DNA of 64,000 nt from Cognatilysobacter bugurensis (GTDB lineage Bacteria > Pseudomonadota > Gammaproteobacteria > Xanthomonadales > Xanthomonadaceae): assembly GCF_014652095.1 (NCBI RefSeq), contig NZ_BMYD01000004.1, positions 62,001-126,000 on the forward strand. Direction: 5' to 3'. A program made the position numbers and the translations under genes. Below the pieces are notes generated by a model. It ran no database searches, was not told the origin of the DNA, and worked only from the letters and a program-made list of their open reading frames with translations. This document shows positions 54,079 through 63,630 of this stretch, piece after piece. Position 1 is the stretch's first letter. The number at the start of each line of letters is the position of its first letter.

Positions 54079-55985
54079 GGCGTGACCTCGGCCACCGGGA
54101 TGGGCAGCGCCGTCACGAGCGCGGTCACCGCGGTGGTGGCCGGCGCGAGCGCGGCGGTCGATCGCGGAGCGGGCACTTTCGCGCCACTCGCCTTCAGGCG
54201 CTTTGCTTCGGCCTCGGCCTGCGCGGCAAGCCAGGTGTCGATGTCGTCGGGCGCGACGTCCATCAGACGCAGCGACCCTTCCATCACGCTTTTGAACACG
54301 GGCGCAGACACGAGACCGCCGAAGTAGCCCTTTGCCGGGTCGGGGTCGTTAACGACGACGACCATCGAAAAGCGCGGGTTCGCGACCGGCACGACGCCCG
54401 CAAAGAACGAGATGTACCGGCGCGAGTAGCCGCCGCTCGCATTGAACTTGCGCGCGGTGCCGGTCTTGCCGGCAACGTGGTAGCCCAGGATCGCCGCCTG
54501 CGTGGCCGTGCCGCCCGTTTCGGTGACGGTCTGCATCATCGCCATCACCTGCGCGGCGATCGCGGGATCCAGCACCTGCTGCCCTTCCTTCCGCTCACCT
54601 TTGACGAACGTCGGCGGCAGCAGCTGGCCGCCGTTCGCGAGCGCCGCGTACGCCATCGCGATCTGCAGCGGCGTCGCCGACAGGCCGTAGCCGTACGACA
54701 TCGTCTGCTTCGTGGTGCCCGACCACTTCGCCGGCGGCGCGAGCACGCCCGACGACTCGCCGGGAAATCCGCTGCCCGGCTTGCGGCCGTAGCCAAAGCG
54801 CGCGAGGAAGTCGTGGAAGAAGCGGTTGTCGAGCTTGTGCACGATCACCGCCGATGCGACGTTCGAACTCTTCTGGATCACGCCCGTCGTGTCGAGGATC
54901 CCGTAGTTCTTGTGGTCGGTCGTGCGGTAGCGACCGTTCGCGATCCAGCCCGGATTGGTGTTGAACAACGTCGTCGGCGTGATCACGCCCGCCTCGAGCC
55001 CGGCTGCGACGGTCAGCGGCTTCATCGTCGAGCCCGGCTCGATGACGTCGGTTACCGCGCGGTTGCGGCGGTGGTCGACCGGCGTCGACGCGACCGCGTT
55101 CGGGTTGTACGTCGGCAGGTTCGCCATCGCGAGGACCTCGCCGGTCGCGATGTCGACTACGACGGCCGAGCCCGCGCTCGCGCCCGTGCGCTGCAGCGCG
55201 TTGCGCAGCTCGCGGTGGGCGAGGAACTGGATGCGGCGGTCAATCGTGAGTGTGAGGTCGCCACCCGGCTCGGCCGCGCGCACCAAATCGACGCTCTCGA
55301 CGATGCGGCCGGCGCCGTCGCGGATCACGCGCTTCGCGCCGGGCTTGCCGCGCAGCCAGTCATCGAACGCGAGCTCGAGGCCTTCCTGCCCGCGGTCGTC
55401 GATGTTCGTGAAGCCGAGCACGTGCGCGAGCGCTTCGCCCTGCGGGTAGAAGCGGCGGTACTCGCGCTGGCTGAACACGCCCGGGACCTTGTGGGCAAGG
55501 ATCTCTTGCGCCTCGTCCGGGTTGATGCGGCGCTTGAGGTACAGGAACTCCTTGCCGGCGCGCTGGCTCAGCTTGCGCGTGAGCTCATCGACAGGCATGC
55601 CGAGCGCCTTGGCGAGATCGGGCAGCCGCTGCGGATGCTTGAGCAGCTCCTGCGGGTTGCCCCAGATCGACTCGACCGGCGTCGACACCGCGAGCGGCTC
55701 GCCGTTGCGGTCGGTGATCATGCCGCGCGAGGTCGCGATCGGGATCTCGCGCAGCGCACGCGCATCGCCCTGCTGCCGATAGAACTCGTTGTTGATCACC
55801 TGCAGATCGAGCGCGCGGCCGACGAGCGCGAGCGAACACAGGCCGAGCGTGCCGGTCACGAGCAGCAGGCGCTTGCGCAGGTCGAACTGGGCACGACCGC
55901 GTGGGCGGGCGCCGTCGCCGCCGATCATCGCCTTGATCGACGGACGCGCGCGGCGGCCGCGGTCGTGGTTGCCGCGCTCGCTCAT
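54075..55985 (-). CDS. ftsI: Septal transpeptidase FtsI (PBP3)
   Basis: A class B penicillin-binding protein that crosslinks septal peptidoglycan with FtsW. It has 636 residues. One helix at about 39-57 anchors it. The catalytic serine lies in G-S-T-M-K near 315, then S-S-N near 373 and K-T-G-T near 517. The C-terminal end beyond about 590 is an Ala/Thr/Val-rich tail. It starts with ATG at 55985, overlapping the ftsL stop (ATGA). Confidence 0.97.
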   Translation of the reverse strand: MSERGNHDRGRRARPSIKAMIGGDGARPRGRAQFDLRKRLLLVTGTLGLCSLALVGRALDLQVINNEFYRQQGDARALREIPIATSRGMITDRNGEPLAVSTPVESIWGNPQELLKHPQRLPDLAKALGMPVDELTRKLSQRAGKEFLYLKRRINPDEAQEILAHKVPGVFSQREYRRFYPQGEALAHVLGFTNIDDRGQEGLELAFDDWLRGKPGAKRVIRDGAGRIVESVDLVRAAEPGGDLTLTIDRRIQFLAHRELRNALQRTGASAGSAVVVDIATGEVLAMANLPTYNPNAVASTPVDHRRNRAVTDVIEPGSTMKPLTVAAGLEAGVITPTTLFNTNPGWIANGRYRTTDHKNYGILDTTGVIQKSSNVASAVIVHKLDNRFFHDFLARFGYGRKPGSGFPGESSGVLAPPAKWSGTTKQTMSYGYGLSATPLQIAMAYAALANGGQLLPPTFVKGERKEGQQVLDPAIAAQVMAMMQTVTETGGTATQAAILGYHVAGKTGTARKFNASGGYSRRYISFFAGVVPVANPRFSMVVVVNDPDPAKGYFGGLVSAPVFKSVMEGSLRLMDVAPDDIDTWLAAQAEAEAKRLKASGAKVPAPRSTAALAPATTAVTALVTALPIPVAEVTP

Positions 55986-56248
55986 GGACGGATCACCACG
56001 GTTTCGACACCTTCAGGAAATTTCATGCCGAGCCGATCGCGCGCGATCTGGTCGATGCGGTTGCTCTCGGCCCAGGTCGCCTGCTCGAGTTGCAAGCGAC
56101 CGAAGTCGATGTTGAGCTCGTCGCGCGCCTTCTCGAGGCGGCTGAGCTGCACGAACAGCTGGCGATGCCGATGACGTGCATGCACGAGGGCGAGCGCCGA
56201 GGCGACGTTCGCGACGACGAGCACGACGACGAGGATGCGAAGCGTCAT
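55982..56248 (-). CDS. ftsL: Cell division protein FtsL
   Basis: An 88-residue bitopic protein of the FtsQBL complex. A short basic start leads directly into a helix at about residues 4-23, followed by a periplasmic leucine-zipper-like coiled coil ([16 protein letters not shown]). R-L-G-M-K-F-P near the end matches the family. Start and stop both overlap neighbours by four bases (rsmH, ftsI), giving further support despite the small size. Confidence 0.93.
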   Translation of the reverse strand: MTLRILVVVLVVANVASALALVHARHRHRQLFVQLSRLEKARDELNIDFGRLQLEQATWAESNRIDQIARDRLGMKFPEGVETVVIRP

Positions 56249-57204
56249 GCCGCCTCCTGCATCGGAAGCTTCTCGGCGACGCGCAGCACCGCGCTGCGTG
56301 CGCGCGGATTGGCGGCAAGCTCGGCGTCGTCGGCCTTCTCGGCACCGCCGATCGCGCGCAGCGTCGGCGTGAACGACTGCTCGACCGGCATCCGGCGATC
56401 GCCCGCGGGCGCCTTCGAGTGGCGCGCAATGAACTGCTTGACGATGCGGTCTTCGAGCGAATGGAAGCTGATCACCGCGAGCCGGCCGCCAGGACGCAGG
56501 CGCTCGTAGGCGGCGTCGAGGCCGACTTCGAGATCGGCGAGTTCGCGGTTGATGAAGATGCGGATCGCCTGGAAGCTGCGCGTCGCCGGATGGATCTTGT
56601 CTTTGCCGCGCGGCATCACCGATGCGATGAGGTCGGCGAGCTGCGCGGTGCGCTCGAGGGGCTGCGCGTCGCGACGGGCCACGATCGTGCGCGCGATCTT
56701 GCGGCTCATGCGCTCGTCCGCGTAGCGCCAGAGCACGTCGGCGATCTCGCGATCGTCCGCGCGCGCGAGCCACTGCGCAGCGCTCTCGCCCGAGTCCGGA
56801 TCCATGCGCATGTCGAGCGGACCGTCCTTGCCGAAGCTGAAGCCGCGCTCGGCGACATCGAGCTGCGGCGAGGACACGCCGAGGTCGAACAGCACGCCGT
56901 CGAGGCCCGCTTCGGTGGCATCCCACTGCGCGAGCTCGGCAAAACTGCCGCGGAAAATGGACACGCGCGGATCGGCACCGAACTCGCGTTCGGCGACGGC
57001 AATCGCGTCGGGGTCCTTGTCCATGACGAGCAGCCGGCCTCCGGGGCCGAGAAGTTGCAGCACGCCGCGCGCGTGACCGCCGCGCCCGAACGTGCCGTCG
57101 AGATACGTTCCATCCCCCTGCACACGCAGCGCATCGAGCACCTGCGCGTACATCACCGGGAGGTGGCCGGACCCGGCACCGGGCCCGAGGCCACCGCCCG
57201 TCAC
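56245..57204 (-). CDS. rsmH: 16S rRNA (cytosine1402-N4)-methyltransferase RsmH
   Basis: It methylates C1402 in the ribosomal decoding centre. It has 319 residues. H-x-P-V-M near the start, [12 protein letters not shown] near 34-45 (SAM site), [12 protein letters not shown] near 105-116 and [12 protein letters not shown] near 247-258 are classic. GTG at 57204 overlaps the mraZ stop (GTGA). It is the usual second gene of the dcw cluster. Confidence 0.97.
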   Translation of the reverse strand: MTGGGLGPGAGSGHLPVMYAQVLDALRVQGDGTYLDGTFGRGGHARGVLQLLGPGGRLLVMDKDPDAIAVAEREFGADPRVSIFRGSFAELAQWDATEAGLDGVLFDLGVSSPQLDVAERGFSFGKDGPLDMRMDPDSGESAAQWLARADDREIADVLWRYADERMSRKIARTIVARRDAQPLERTAQLADLIASVMPRGKDKIHPATRSFQAIRIFINRELADLEVGLDAAYERLRPGGRLAVISFHSLEDRIVKQFIARHSKAPAGDRRMPVEQSFTPTLRAIGGAEKADDAELAANPRARSAVLRVAEKLPMQEAA

Positions 57205-57647
57205 AGCTGCAGGTCGAGCAGCTCCGCGCTCAGATCGTCGTCAGAGATGGTCTGACGGATCTGCGCGTGATGCGCCTGCTCGCTCCAGAGTTCGAACTTG
57301 TCGCCCATGCCCAGCAGCACGGCCTTCTTCTCGATGCCGACGGCGGCGCGGTGGCTTGCCGGGATCGACACGCGCCCGTTGCCGTCGAGCTCGACCGGCG
57401 TCGCAGCGCCGACGAGCTTGAGCTGCATGCTGCGGTTGACGGCTTTGACCCGCGGCAGTGCGTTGACCTGGTCGCGCACGCGCTCCCAGACCTGCAGCGG
57501 GTAGAGGTAGAGGCTGCCGGACTCGAACGGATTGTAGGTGATGACCAGTCGGTTCCCGCACTCACGCGCGACGAGGTCACGGTACGCGGTGGGCACCGCG
57601 AGCCGTCCCTTGTCGTCGATCGTGATGGCGGTTTCGCCCTGGAACAT
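57201..57647 (-). CDS. mraZ: Transcriptional regulator MraZ
   Basis: A 148-residue protein with two SpoVT-AbrB-like MraZ domains that assembles into rings and represses its own dcw promoter in E. coli. [15 protein letters not shown] at the start and D-G-N-G-R-V-S-I-P near 83-91 mark the two domains. ATG at 57647 has AGGTG six bases before it. The frame stays open 17 codons upstream, without family likeness. Matching binding repeats lie 70-114 bases upstream. Confidence 0.96.
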   Translation of the reverse strand: MFQGETAITIDDKGRLAVPTAYRDLVARECGNRLVITYNPFESGSLYLYPLQVWERVRDQVNALPRVKAVNRSMQLKLVGAATPVELDGNGRVSIPASHRAAVGIEKKAVLLGMGDKFELWSEQAHHAQIRQTISDDDLSAELLDLQL

Positions 57648-57716
57648 GCAGCACCTGTGGCAGTCCGTCTCTGCGGACGGTTCACCTCGCCGAAGCACGA
57701 CCGCAGGTCATGCTCC

Positions 57717-57761
57717 AGCCACCGAAAACCACGAAAAACCCGGTTTCCCCTCAGGTGCCCA
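57717..57761 (-). promoter_or_regulatory. MraZ-box array (TGGGN-type pentamers at 10-base spacing)
   Basis: Reading the minus strand, pentamers start every ten bases: TGGGC (57761-57757), AGGGG (57751-57747), GGGTT (57741-57737), TGGTT (57731-57727) and TGGCT (57721-57717). The first two fit TGGGN best; the others are degenerate but in phase. In E. coli, MraZ binds TGGGN repeats separated by five bases just upstream of its gene. Here the array begins at the -10 box and covers the start site, which suits repression. Confidence 0.65.
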
Positions 57762-57789
57762 CCTTAGGCAGCCTCTACAGCGTTGTCAA
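57761..57789 (-). promoter_or_regulatory. Main dcw promoter (Pmra)
   Basis: On the minus strand a perfect TTGACA (57789-57784), a 17-base spacer and TAAGGT (57766-57761) form a sigma-70 promoter, with the start expected near 57754, about 107 bases before the mraZ ATG. It stands in an A+T-rich stretch unlike the surrounding DNA. Confidence 0.7.
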
Positions 57790-58054
57790 CAACTTTAGGG
57801 AAGAGATTTCGCCAATAAAGTCAAGGGTTTACGAGATACTTCACAGTCTTATTCAAGACTTATCCACTACCTCTTGTTTCGTCTCAGTTTTTGAGACTGG
57901 ACCTTTCAGGAGGCGATTTCGGGATCCGTGAAGCTCGACCGTAAGTGCTTGATGGTGCGCTGCACCATGGGCGTTTTCGGGCACGTGGCGCGCCTGCGGA
58001 GGCCCTCCGGGCCGGCGCGGTGCGACCCGTCGGACCGGGGTCGCCGTCGAGCGC
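57790..58054. other. A+T-rich upstream region of the dcw promoter
   Basis: No gene is seen. Bases 57790-57920 are clearly richer in A and T than the window. They include TTATCCACT at 57860-57868, one mismatch from a DnaA box, and an inverted repeat GTCTCA / TGAGAC around 57881-57896. The remaining part, to 58054, is G+C-rich and shows nothing I can name. Confidence 0.4.
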
Positions 58055-58091
58055 CCGGCACCGGGTGGCGGGTAAGGCCACCCAGTGCCGG
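58055..58091. repeat. Long hairpin just beyond the RNase P RNA 3' end
   Basis: CCGGCACCGGGTGGC (58055-58069) and GCCACCCAGTGCCGG (58077-58091) pair over 15 positions with one G-T wobble and a seven-base loop. It begins 13 bases past the RNase P RNA end. No T run follows it on the minus strand, so it could be a terminator of unusual form or a processing barrier. Confidence 0.55.
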
Positions 58092-58103
58092 GGTCGGAAA
58101 GAA

Positions 58104-58472
58104 GGCGGAGCCGGCCGATAAGCCGGGTTCTGTCGTGGACAGTCATTCCTCTAGGCGACGCATCACTGCGCCGCTCAAGCGACCTACCCGGAGACACCGC
58201 GGGCCGCGGCATCGTCTCCCTATTTGGTCTTGCTCCCGGTGGGGTTTGCCGTGCCGGTCCGTTGCCGGACTCGCGGTGCGCTCTTACCGCACCGTTTCAC
58301 CCTTGCCACGCACCCAGCACTCTTGCGAACACCAGGCCGTTCGGCGGTCTCTCTCTGTTGCACTTTCCGTCGGCTCTCGCCGCCCAGGCGTTACCTGGCA
58401 CCGTGCCCTGTGGAGCCCGGACTTTCCTCGGCATTCCATAGGAATGACGCGACTGCCTGGCCGACTCCGCGC
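58104..58472 (-). ncRNA. rnpB: RNase P RNA (M1 RNA, class A)
   Basis: The catalytic RNA that trims tRNA 5' leaders. On the minus strand the 5' part reads GGAGTCGGCCAGGCAGTCGC, close to E. coli M1 RNA (GAAGCTGACCAGACAGTCGC). The 3' part holds GACAGAACCCGGCTTATCGGC, matching the universal M1 3' block. The ends GCGGAGTCGGCC and GGCCGGCTCCGC pair to form P1. The tRNA CCA-binding loop (GGTAA...) can be seen within. Length about 369. End positions are estimated from P1. It lies between rsmI and mraZ, an order seen in other gammaproteobacteria. Confidence 0.95.
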
Positions 58473-58593
58473 GGCGATTGTACGGGAGCGGCCCGCCCGG
58501 ATCGGGCCGGGCGCGTGCGAATTGGGCACGACGTGCCGGAAATGCGGCGCGGTCGATGAGGGCGCGGCGGGCCAACGACGCTGCGGCGGGTCG

Positions 58594-59448
58594 CTACTCG
58601 CCGCTGTCTCTCGGCTCGCCACCGTAGAGCGCTTTGCGCGGCGCGCCGCTGAGCTCGGCCGCGAGCTTCGCCGCGGTCGACGGCGGCAGGTGCTCGGCGA
58701 GCTTCGCGTACAGCCGGCGGCCTTCGATGATGCGCGCGTCCGCGTCGTCGCCGGCGCCTTCGACGATGAGCACGAACTCGCCGCGTCGCTGGTTGGGATC
58801 GGCCGCCACGCGGTCGCGCAGCCGGTCGAGCGGGCCGTCGAGCACGGTTTCGAACAACTTAGTGAGCTCGCGCCCAAGGGCAGCGTGGCGCTCGCCCCCG
58901 AACGCGGCCGCGCAGTCGTCGAGCGTCTCTTGGATGCGATGCGCCGCCTCGTAGAACACGAGCGTGCGCGACTCCGACGCGAGCCGCGCCAGCCGCTCGC
59001 GGCGGGCGCCGGTCTTCGCGGGCAGAAAGCCTTCGAACGTGAAGCGGTCCGATGCGATCCCGGCGACGCTCATGGCCGCGATTGCCGCGCATGCACCGGG
59101 CACGGGCGAGACACGTATATCGGCCTCGCGCGCGGCACGCACGAGGCGAAAACCCGGATCGCTGATCAACGGCGTGCCGGCGTCGGACACGAGCGCGAGC
59201 GACTCGCCCGCCTGCAATCGCGCGACGAGCTGCGCCGACTGCGCGGACTCGTTGTGCTGGTGCAGCGCCACCAGAGGGCGCTCGATGCCGAAATGCGCGA
59301 GCAGCTGCCGCGTGTGCCGCGTGTCCTCGGCGCAGATCGCGTCGACCCCGGCGAGCGTCTCGCGCGCACGCGGTGAGAGGTCGCCCAGATGGCCGATCGG
59401 GGTCGCGACGACGTGCAGCGTGCCGGTGGTTTGCATCGTGCTCAGCAT
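58594..59448 (-). CDS. rsmI: 16S rRNA (cytidine1402-2'-O)-methyltransferase RsmI
   Basis: It methylates the ribose of C1402, the same nucleotide whose base is methylated by RsmH, encoded 1.4 kb away. It has 284 residues. L-x-V-V-A-T-P-I-G-H-L-G-D-L-S-P-R-A near residues 11-28, A-E-D-T-R-H-T near 40-46, V-S-D-A-G-T-P-L-I-S-D-P-G near 87-99 and P-G-A-C-A near 117 are family motifs. ATG at 59448 has AAGAG before it; ATG at 59436 would also work. It diverges from the LppC gene over 75 bases. Confidence 0.97.
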   Translation of the reverse strand: MLSTMQTTGTLHVVATPIGHLGDLSPRARETLAGVDAICAEDTRHTRQLLAHFGIERPLVALHQHNESAQSAQLVARLQAGESLALVSDAGTPLISDPGFRLVRAAREADIRVSPVPGACAAIAAMSVAGIASDRFTFEGFLPAKTGARRERLARLASESRTLVFYEAAHRIQETLDDCAAAFGGERHAALGRELTKLFETVLDGPLDRLRDRVAADPNQRRGEFVLIVEGAGDDADARIIEGRRLYAKLAEHLPPSTAAKLAAELSGAPRKALYGGEPRDSGE

Positions 59449-59523
59449 CGTGCTCTTACAGGGGGGCCGGGTAGAATCCTACCCAATCCCCCGAAAACGC
59501 CGCGCCCGCGGCGCACGACCGCG

Positions 59524-60927
59524 ATGAGCCCGATGCCGAACCGATCCGCGATGCCCCTCTCGCGCCTGCCGCTGCTGGCCGGCGCTGCGTTGCTGGCGGT
59601 GACGCTCGGCGCTTGCACCACGACCGCGCCGAGTTCCACGCCCGCCGCGGTCGAGACGGCCAAGGTCGAGCCGCAGGCCATCGACGAGGCGCGCGCGCTG
59701 GCACGCGACACCGCGCAGCTCAGCGGCGCGGCACGCGGCGAGAACGAATCGCGCATCGAGCGCCTGCTCGCCAATCTGGACAACGAGTCGCTGGCGCGGG
59801 TTGCGGCCTCGTTGCCGGAAGGCGAGCCGCTGTACAACTACGCTGGTCGGGCGCTGCTGCGTCGCGGCCTGCCGCTGCCACGCCCGTTCGACCGCGCCGC
59901 AGCGAGCTTCGGGGCTGACGACCGCCCGCCCGCCGATCGCGACGGCTACCGCCCGCCGCAGCGCCTTGCCGTGTTACTGCCGCTGACCGGTGAACTGGCC
60001 GTTGCGGCCGCGCCCGTGCGCGATGGCCTGCTGGCGGCGTTCCACGGCGAAACGCGCCGTCGGCCCGAGATCACGTTCTACGACACCACCGCCGGCGCAG
60101 TCGCCGCGTACGACCGCGCGGTCGCGGCCGGCAGCGACTTCGTGGTCGGTCCGCTCAATCGCGACGAGGTCGATGCGGTGTTCCGGCGCGGCACCCTGCC
60201 CGTGCCCGTGCTTGCGCTCAACCGCGGCGCGGTCGACCCGCCGGCCGGCCACGTGAGCTTCTCGCTGTCGCCCGAGGATGAAGGCGTTGCGGCGGCCGAG
60301 TACCTGCTCGCGCGCGGCGCGCGCAACGTGCTCGTCGTGGCGAACAACGACGAGACGCAGCGCCGCGCGGTCGCGTCGATGCGGTCGCGGCTCGCCGAGC
60401 GCGGCGGTCAGGTCACCGCGGTCGTGCCGAACACGACCGAGGACTTCGCTGCGTTCGCACAGCCGGCGACGCCGGTCGACGCCGTGTTCCTTGCGGTCAA
60501 GGGCAGCACCGCGCGCACGCTCGTGCCGAAGCTCGCGCTTGCGGGCCTGGGCGACCGCCCGCGCGTGGCGACGTCGCAGCTGCTGTCGGGCACCGGCAAG
60601 GCCGACCAGGACCGCGTGCTCGACGGCATTGCGTTCCCGGCCGAGACGTGGACGAACCGCGGCCTCGCGGGCCTGCCGTCGGCCGACAGCGTGGCCTCGC
60701 GCCTGCCGAGCGCTCGCGGTGCGGCCGCGCGCCTGTTCGCGTTCGGTCACGACGCGTGGCGCCTGGCTGCGTATCTCGAGCACCTCGCGCGACGCGCGGA
60801 CGGAAGCTTGGAAGGCGCGACCGGCGTGCTGCGTCTCGACGGCTTCGGCAATGTGCAGCGCACCCCCGCGTGGTCGACATTCAACGGCGGTCGTCCAGTG
60901 CCGCTCTCGGATGCCAGCCGCGGTTGA
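59524..60927 (+). CDS. LppC/LpoA-type outer-membrane lipoprotein (penicillin-binding protein activator)
   Basis: A 467-residue lipoprotein. The signal peptide ends in the lipobox L-G-A-C, placing the lipid on Cys30 or so. The mature part has a helical linker and then an LppC domain with a periplasmic-binding-protein fold (L-A-V-L-L-P-L-T-G near residue 150, [10 protein letters not shown] near 205). In E. coli LpoA activates PBP1A from the outer membrane. The N-terminal TPR part is shorter than in E. coli LpoA. The ATG at 59524 is chosen since it places the lipobox correctly. The last 17 bases overlap yraN. The rsmI / lppC / yraN arrangement is conserved. Confidence 0.9.
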   Translation: MSPMPNRSAMPLSRLPLLAGAALLAVTLGACTTTAPSSTPAAVETAKVEPQAIDEARALARDTAQLSGAARGENESRIERLLANLDNESLARVAASLPEGEPLYNYAGRALLRRGLPLPRPFDRAAASFGADDRPPADRDGYRPPQRLAVLLPLTGELAVAAAPVRDGLLAAFHGETRRRPEITFYDTTAGAVAAYDRAVAAGSDFVVGPLNRDEVDAVFRRGTLPVPVLALNRGAVDPPAGHVSFSLSPEDEGVAAAEYLLARGARNVLVVANNDETQRRAVASMRSRLAERGGQVTAVVPNTTEDFAAFAQPATPVDAVFLAVKGSTARTLVPKLALAGLGDRPRVATSQLLSGTGKADQDRVLDGIAFPAETWTNRGLAGLPSADSVASRLPSARGAAARLFAFGHDAWRLAAYLEHLARRADGSLEGATGVLRLDGFGNVQRTPAWSTFNGGRPVPLSDASRG

Positions 60928-61303
60928 CCGGCGCGCGCGCGGCACCGCGGTCGAGGCCGCTGCGCGCGTGCACCTCGAGCGCGCCGGGCTGCGCCCGGTT
61001 GTCGCGAACGCCTCGTTCCGGCTCGGCGAGCTCGACCTCGTGATGCTCGATCCCGCCGCCCGCGGCGGCGCATCGCTCGTGTTCGTCGAAGTGCGGTACC
61101 GCAGCCACGCGGGGTTCGGCGGCGGTGCGGCGTCGGTCGATGCGCGCAAACGCCGCAAGCTCGTCGCGGCAGCCCAGCTGTTTCTGCTCGCGCATCCCGC
61201 GTATGCGCAGCATCCGTGCCGCTTCGACGTGGTCGAGGCCGACGGGGACCCCGCCGCGCCGCGGCTGACCTGGCTGCGCGACGCGTTTCGCGCAGACGAC
61301 TGA
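60911..61303 (+). CDS. yraN: YraN family (UPF0102) nuclease-like protein
   Basis: A 130-residue protein with a restriction-endonuclease-like fold. [12 protein letters not shown] near residues 7-18, F-R-L-G-E-L-D-L-V near 38-46 (the Glu-x-Asp active-site type) and L-V-F-V-E-V-R-Y-R near 58-66 are typical. Its cellular role is not settled. ATG at 60911 lies inside the end of the lppC gene, implying coupled translation. Confidence 0.92.
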   Translation: MPAAVDRRARGTAVEAAARVHLERAGLRPVVANASFRLGELDLVMLDPAARGGASLVFVEVRYRSHAGFGGGAASVDARKRRKLVAAAQLFLLAHPAYAQHPCRFDVVEADGDPAAPRLTWLRDAFRADD

Positions 61304-61464
61304 GCAGCGACGGGGTTTGCGATTTCGAAGCGCAGCGGGGTGATGGACCGCAAGCTGCGCGGTTCGCTGAGGACGGATCCCGCGTCGTAAACGACGCAAC
61401 GTTGGTCAGGCGTCTGGTTCGACGGCGCCCCGGCCCCGCGCCTCATCTCCGCGATAATCCGGCA

Positions 61465-62853
61465 ATGACCGCCCTGCTCCCGGCCGACCTCGACACCGAA
61501 CTTGCGGCGCTGCTCGGCGACGGCTGGCGCACCGATGCGAACGAGCGACTCACCTACGGCTACGACAACTCGCGCCGGCATGCGATGCCCGACGCGGTCG
61601 CGCTGCCGCGCACCCGCGAGCAGGTGGTCGGGCTCGTGCGTGCGTGCCGCCGGCACCGCGTGCCGGTCGTCGCGCGCGGCCGCGGCACGAACACGACCGG
61701 CGCGGCCGTGCCGGTCGCAGGCGGCGTGGTCGTCTCGTTCGAGCGCATGGAGCGCATCGTCGACATCCGCCCGGGCGACCGCTGCGCGATCGTCGAGCCC
61801 GGCGTGCTCAATGGCGACCTGCAGTCCGCGCTCGCGCCGCACGGGCTGTTCTGGCCGCCCGACCCCACCAGCGCCGCGTTCAGCACCGTCGGCGGCAACC
61901 TCGCGTGCAACGCCGGCGGGCCGCGCGCGGTCAAGTACGGTGCGAGCCGCGACAACGTGCTCGCGCTGACCGCGGTGACCGGTGCGGGCGAGCTCATCAC
62001 CTGCGGCACCGCGACGACGAAGGGCGCGACCGGCTTCGACCTGCAGCGTCTGCTCGTCGGCAGCGAAGGCACGCTCGCGCTCATCGTCGAGGCGACGCTG
62101 CGGCTCACGCCCGCCCCGCCCGCGCGACGCGCCGTCCGTGCGATCTATCGCGACGTCGCCAGCGCGGCGGCCGCCGTGGCGCGGCTGATGGCGCAGCCGG
62201 TCACGCCATCGATGCTCGAATTCATGGACCACCACGCCGTGCGGCTCGCGCGCGACGTGGGCGGCGCGGACCTGCCGGTCGACGCCGGCGCGCTGCTCAT
62301 GATCGAAGCCGACGGCGACGCGCATGCGCTCGCGCACGATGTCGACGCCCTGCGTCGTGCGGCGACGGGCGACGGGCTCGTGTCGCTTGACGACGCGCCC
62401 GACGAGGCCGCGCGCGCAAAGCTCTGGGCCGCGCGCAAGGCGCTCTCGCCCGCATTGCGCACGCTCGCGCCGGGCAAGATCAACGAGGACGTCGTGGTGC
62501 CGGTCTCGCGCATCCCCGCGCTCGTCGACGGCGTGCAGACGATTGCGCGCGAGGCGGACCTTCCGATCGTGACGTTCGGCCACGCCGGCAACGGCAACCT
62601 GCACGTCAACATCCTCTACGACCCTGCCGACGCCTCGCAGCACGAACGCGCACACGCCGCGCTGCCGAAGGTGTTCGCGCTTGCGATCTCGCTCGGCGGC
62701 ACGCTGTCGGGCGAGCACGGCATCGGGCTCGCGAAGCGCGACTTCATTCCGCATGCGATCGACGCGCCGACGCTTGCGCTTATGCGCGCCCTCAAAGCCA
62801 CGTTCGACCCCGATGCGATCCTCAACCCAGGCAAGCTGCTGCCGCCCGCGTGA
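61465..62853 (+). CDS. FAD-binding oxidase of the GlcD/D-lactate dehydrogenase type
   Basis: A 462-residue flavoprotein. The PCMH-type FAD domain has V-A-R-G-R-G-T-N-T-T-G near residues 70-80, P-x-S-A-x-F-S-T-V-G-G-N-L-A-C-N-A-G-G-P near 133-153 and G-S-E-G-T-L near 196. The C-terminal FAD-oxidase domain has G-H-A-G-N-G-N-L-H near 372-380 and G-E-H-G-I-G near 418. These fit oxidation of D-lactate or glycolate/2-hydroxyglutarate to keto acids; which substrate is not clear. No iron-sulphur subunit lies next to it. The ATG at 61465 follows a 161-base gap with nothing else visible. Confidence 0.9.
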   Translation: MTALLPADLDTELAALLGDGWRTDANERLTYGYDNSRRHAMPDAVALPRTREQVVGLVRACRRHRVPVVARGRGTNTTGAAVPVAGGVVVSFERMERIVDIRPGDRCAIVEPGVLNGDLQSALAPHGLFWPPDPTSAAFSTVGGNLACNAGGPRAVKYGASRDNVLALTAVTGAGELITCGTATTKGATGFDLQRLLVGSEGTLALIVEATLRLTPAPPARRAVRAIYRDVASAAAAVARLMAQPVTPSMLEFMDHHAVRLARDVGGADLPVDAGALLMIEADGDAHALAHDVDALRRAATGDGLVSLDDAPDEAARAKLWAARKALSPALRTLAPGKINEDVVVPVSRIPALVDGVQTIAREADLPIVTFGHAGNGNLHVNILYDPADASQHERAHAALPKVFALAISLGGTLSGEHGIGLAKRDFIPHAIDAPTLALMRALKATFDPDAILNPGKLLPPA

Positions 62854-62977
62854 GGCAATCGCCGTGGTCATTTCGATTGGGCTCAGGCGCCCTGCCCGCC
62901 TCACACGGATGAACCTCGTGCCCGACGCGCGGGCGACCGACGGTGCAACGGGCGCGCATGCCCGCATCCTTCCCGCC

Positions 62978-63565
62978 ATGACCGACCACCTCGACGCCCT
63001 GCTCGGCGACATCCGCGACTGCCGCCTGTGCGAGGCGCACCTGCCGCTCGGCCCGCGGCCGGTGCTGCAGGCATCGCCCGGCGCGCGCCTGCTGATCGTG
63101 GGGCAGGCGCCGGGCACGAAGGTGCATGCGAGTGGCATCCCATGGACCGACGCGAGCGGCGAGCGGCTGCGTCGCTGGCTGCAGATCGATGAAGCCACCT
63201 TCTACGACCCCGCGCGCGTCGCGATCGTGCCGATGGGCTTTTGCTATCCGGGTCGCGCCGGATCCGGCGATGCACCGCCGCGCCCGGAGTGTCGTCGCAC
63301 CTGGCACCCGCGCTTGCTGCCGCTGCTGCCGGGCGTCGAACTCACGCTGCTGATCGGCCAGTACGCGCAGGCGCATGGCTTGGCCGAACGCCGCAAGGCC
63401 ACGCTCACCGACACCGTGCGCGCGTGGCGCGAGTACGCGCCGACGGTGTTCCCGCTGCCGCACCCGAGCCCGCGCAACGTCGCGTGGTTCAAGGCGAATC
63501 CGTGGTTCGAGGACGAGGTGCTGCCCGCGCTGCGAGATCGGGTGCAGGCCGCGCTCGCGGGCTGA
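62978..63565 (+). CDS. Uracil-DNA-glycosylase-like protein
   Basis: A 195-residue protein of the UDG superfamily. I-V-G-Q-A-P-G-T-K near residues 41-49 is motif 1, and H-P-S-P-R-N near 165-170 is motif 2. The N-terminal C-R-L-C has two cysteines but the four-cysteine cluster of thermophilic family-4 enzymes is not clear, so activity on uracil is not assured. ATG at 62978 fits the family length; ATG at 62910 would add 23 residues. It lies on the plus strand after the oxidase. Confidence 0.85.
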   Translation: MTDHLDALLGDIRDCRLCEAHLPLGPRPVLQASPGARLLIVGQAPGTKVHASGIPWTDASGERLRRWLQIDEATFYDPARVAIVPMGFCYPGRAGSGDAPPRPECRRTWHPRLLPLLPGVELTLLIGQYAQAHGLAERRKATLTDTVRAWREYAPTVFPLPHPSPRNVAWFKANPWFEDEVLPALRDRVQAALAG

Positions 63566-63630
63566 GGCCGCACCCCGCTCCAGCGCGAATCCGGATTAGG
63601 CTCGCCGGCTCGACAGGACGGCGGGCGTGC

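Noticed and set aside
58224-58559. Plus-strand frames across the RNase P RNA
   Set aside because: Sequence matches conserved RNase P RNA blocks and pairs to form P1; the frames are chance.
59974-63198. A 1074-codon minus-strand frame over lppC, yraN, the oxidase and the UDG-like gene
   Set aside because: Four recognisable plus-strand proteins occupy the same DNA; the minus frame is an antisense artefact.
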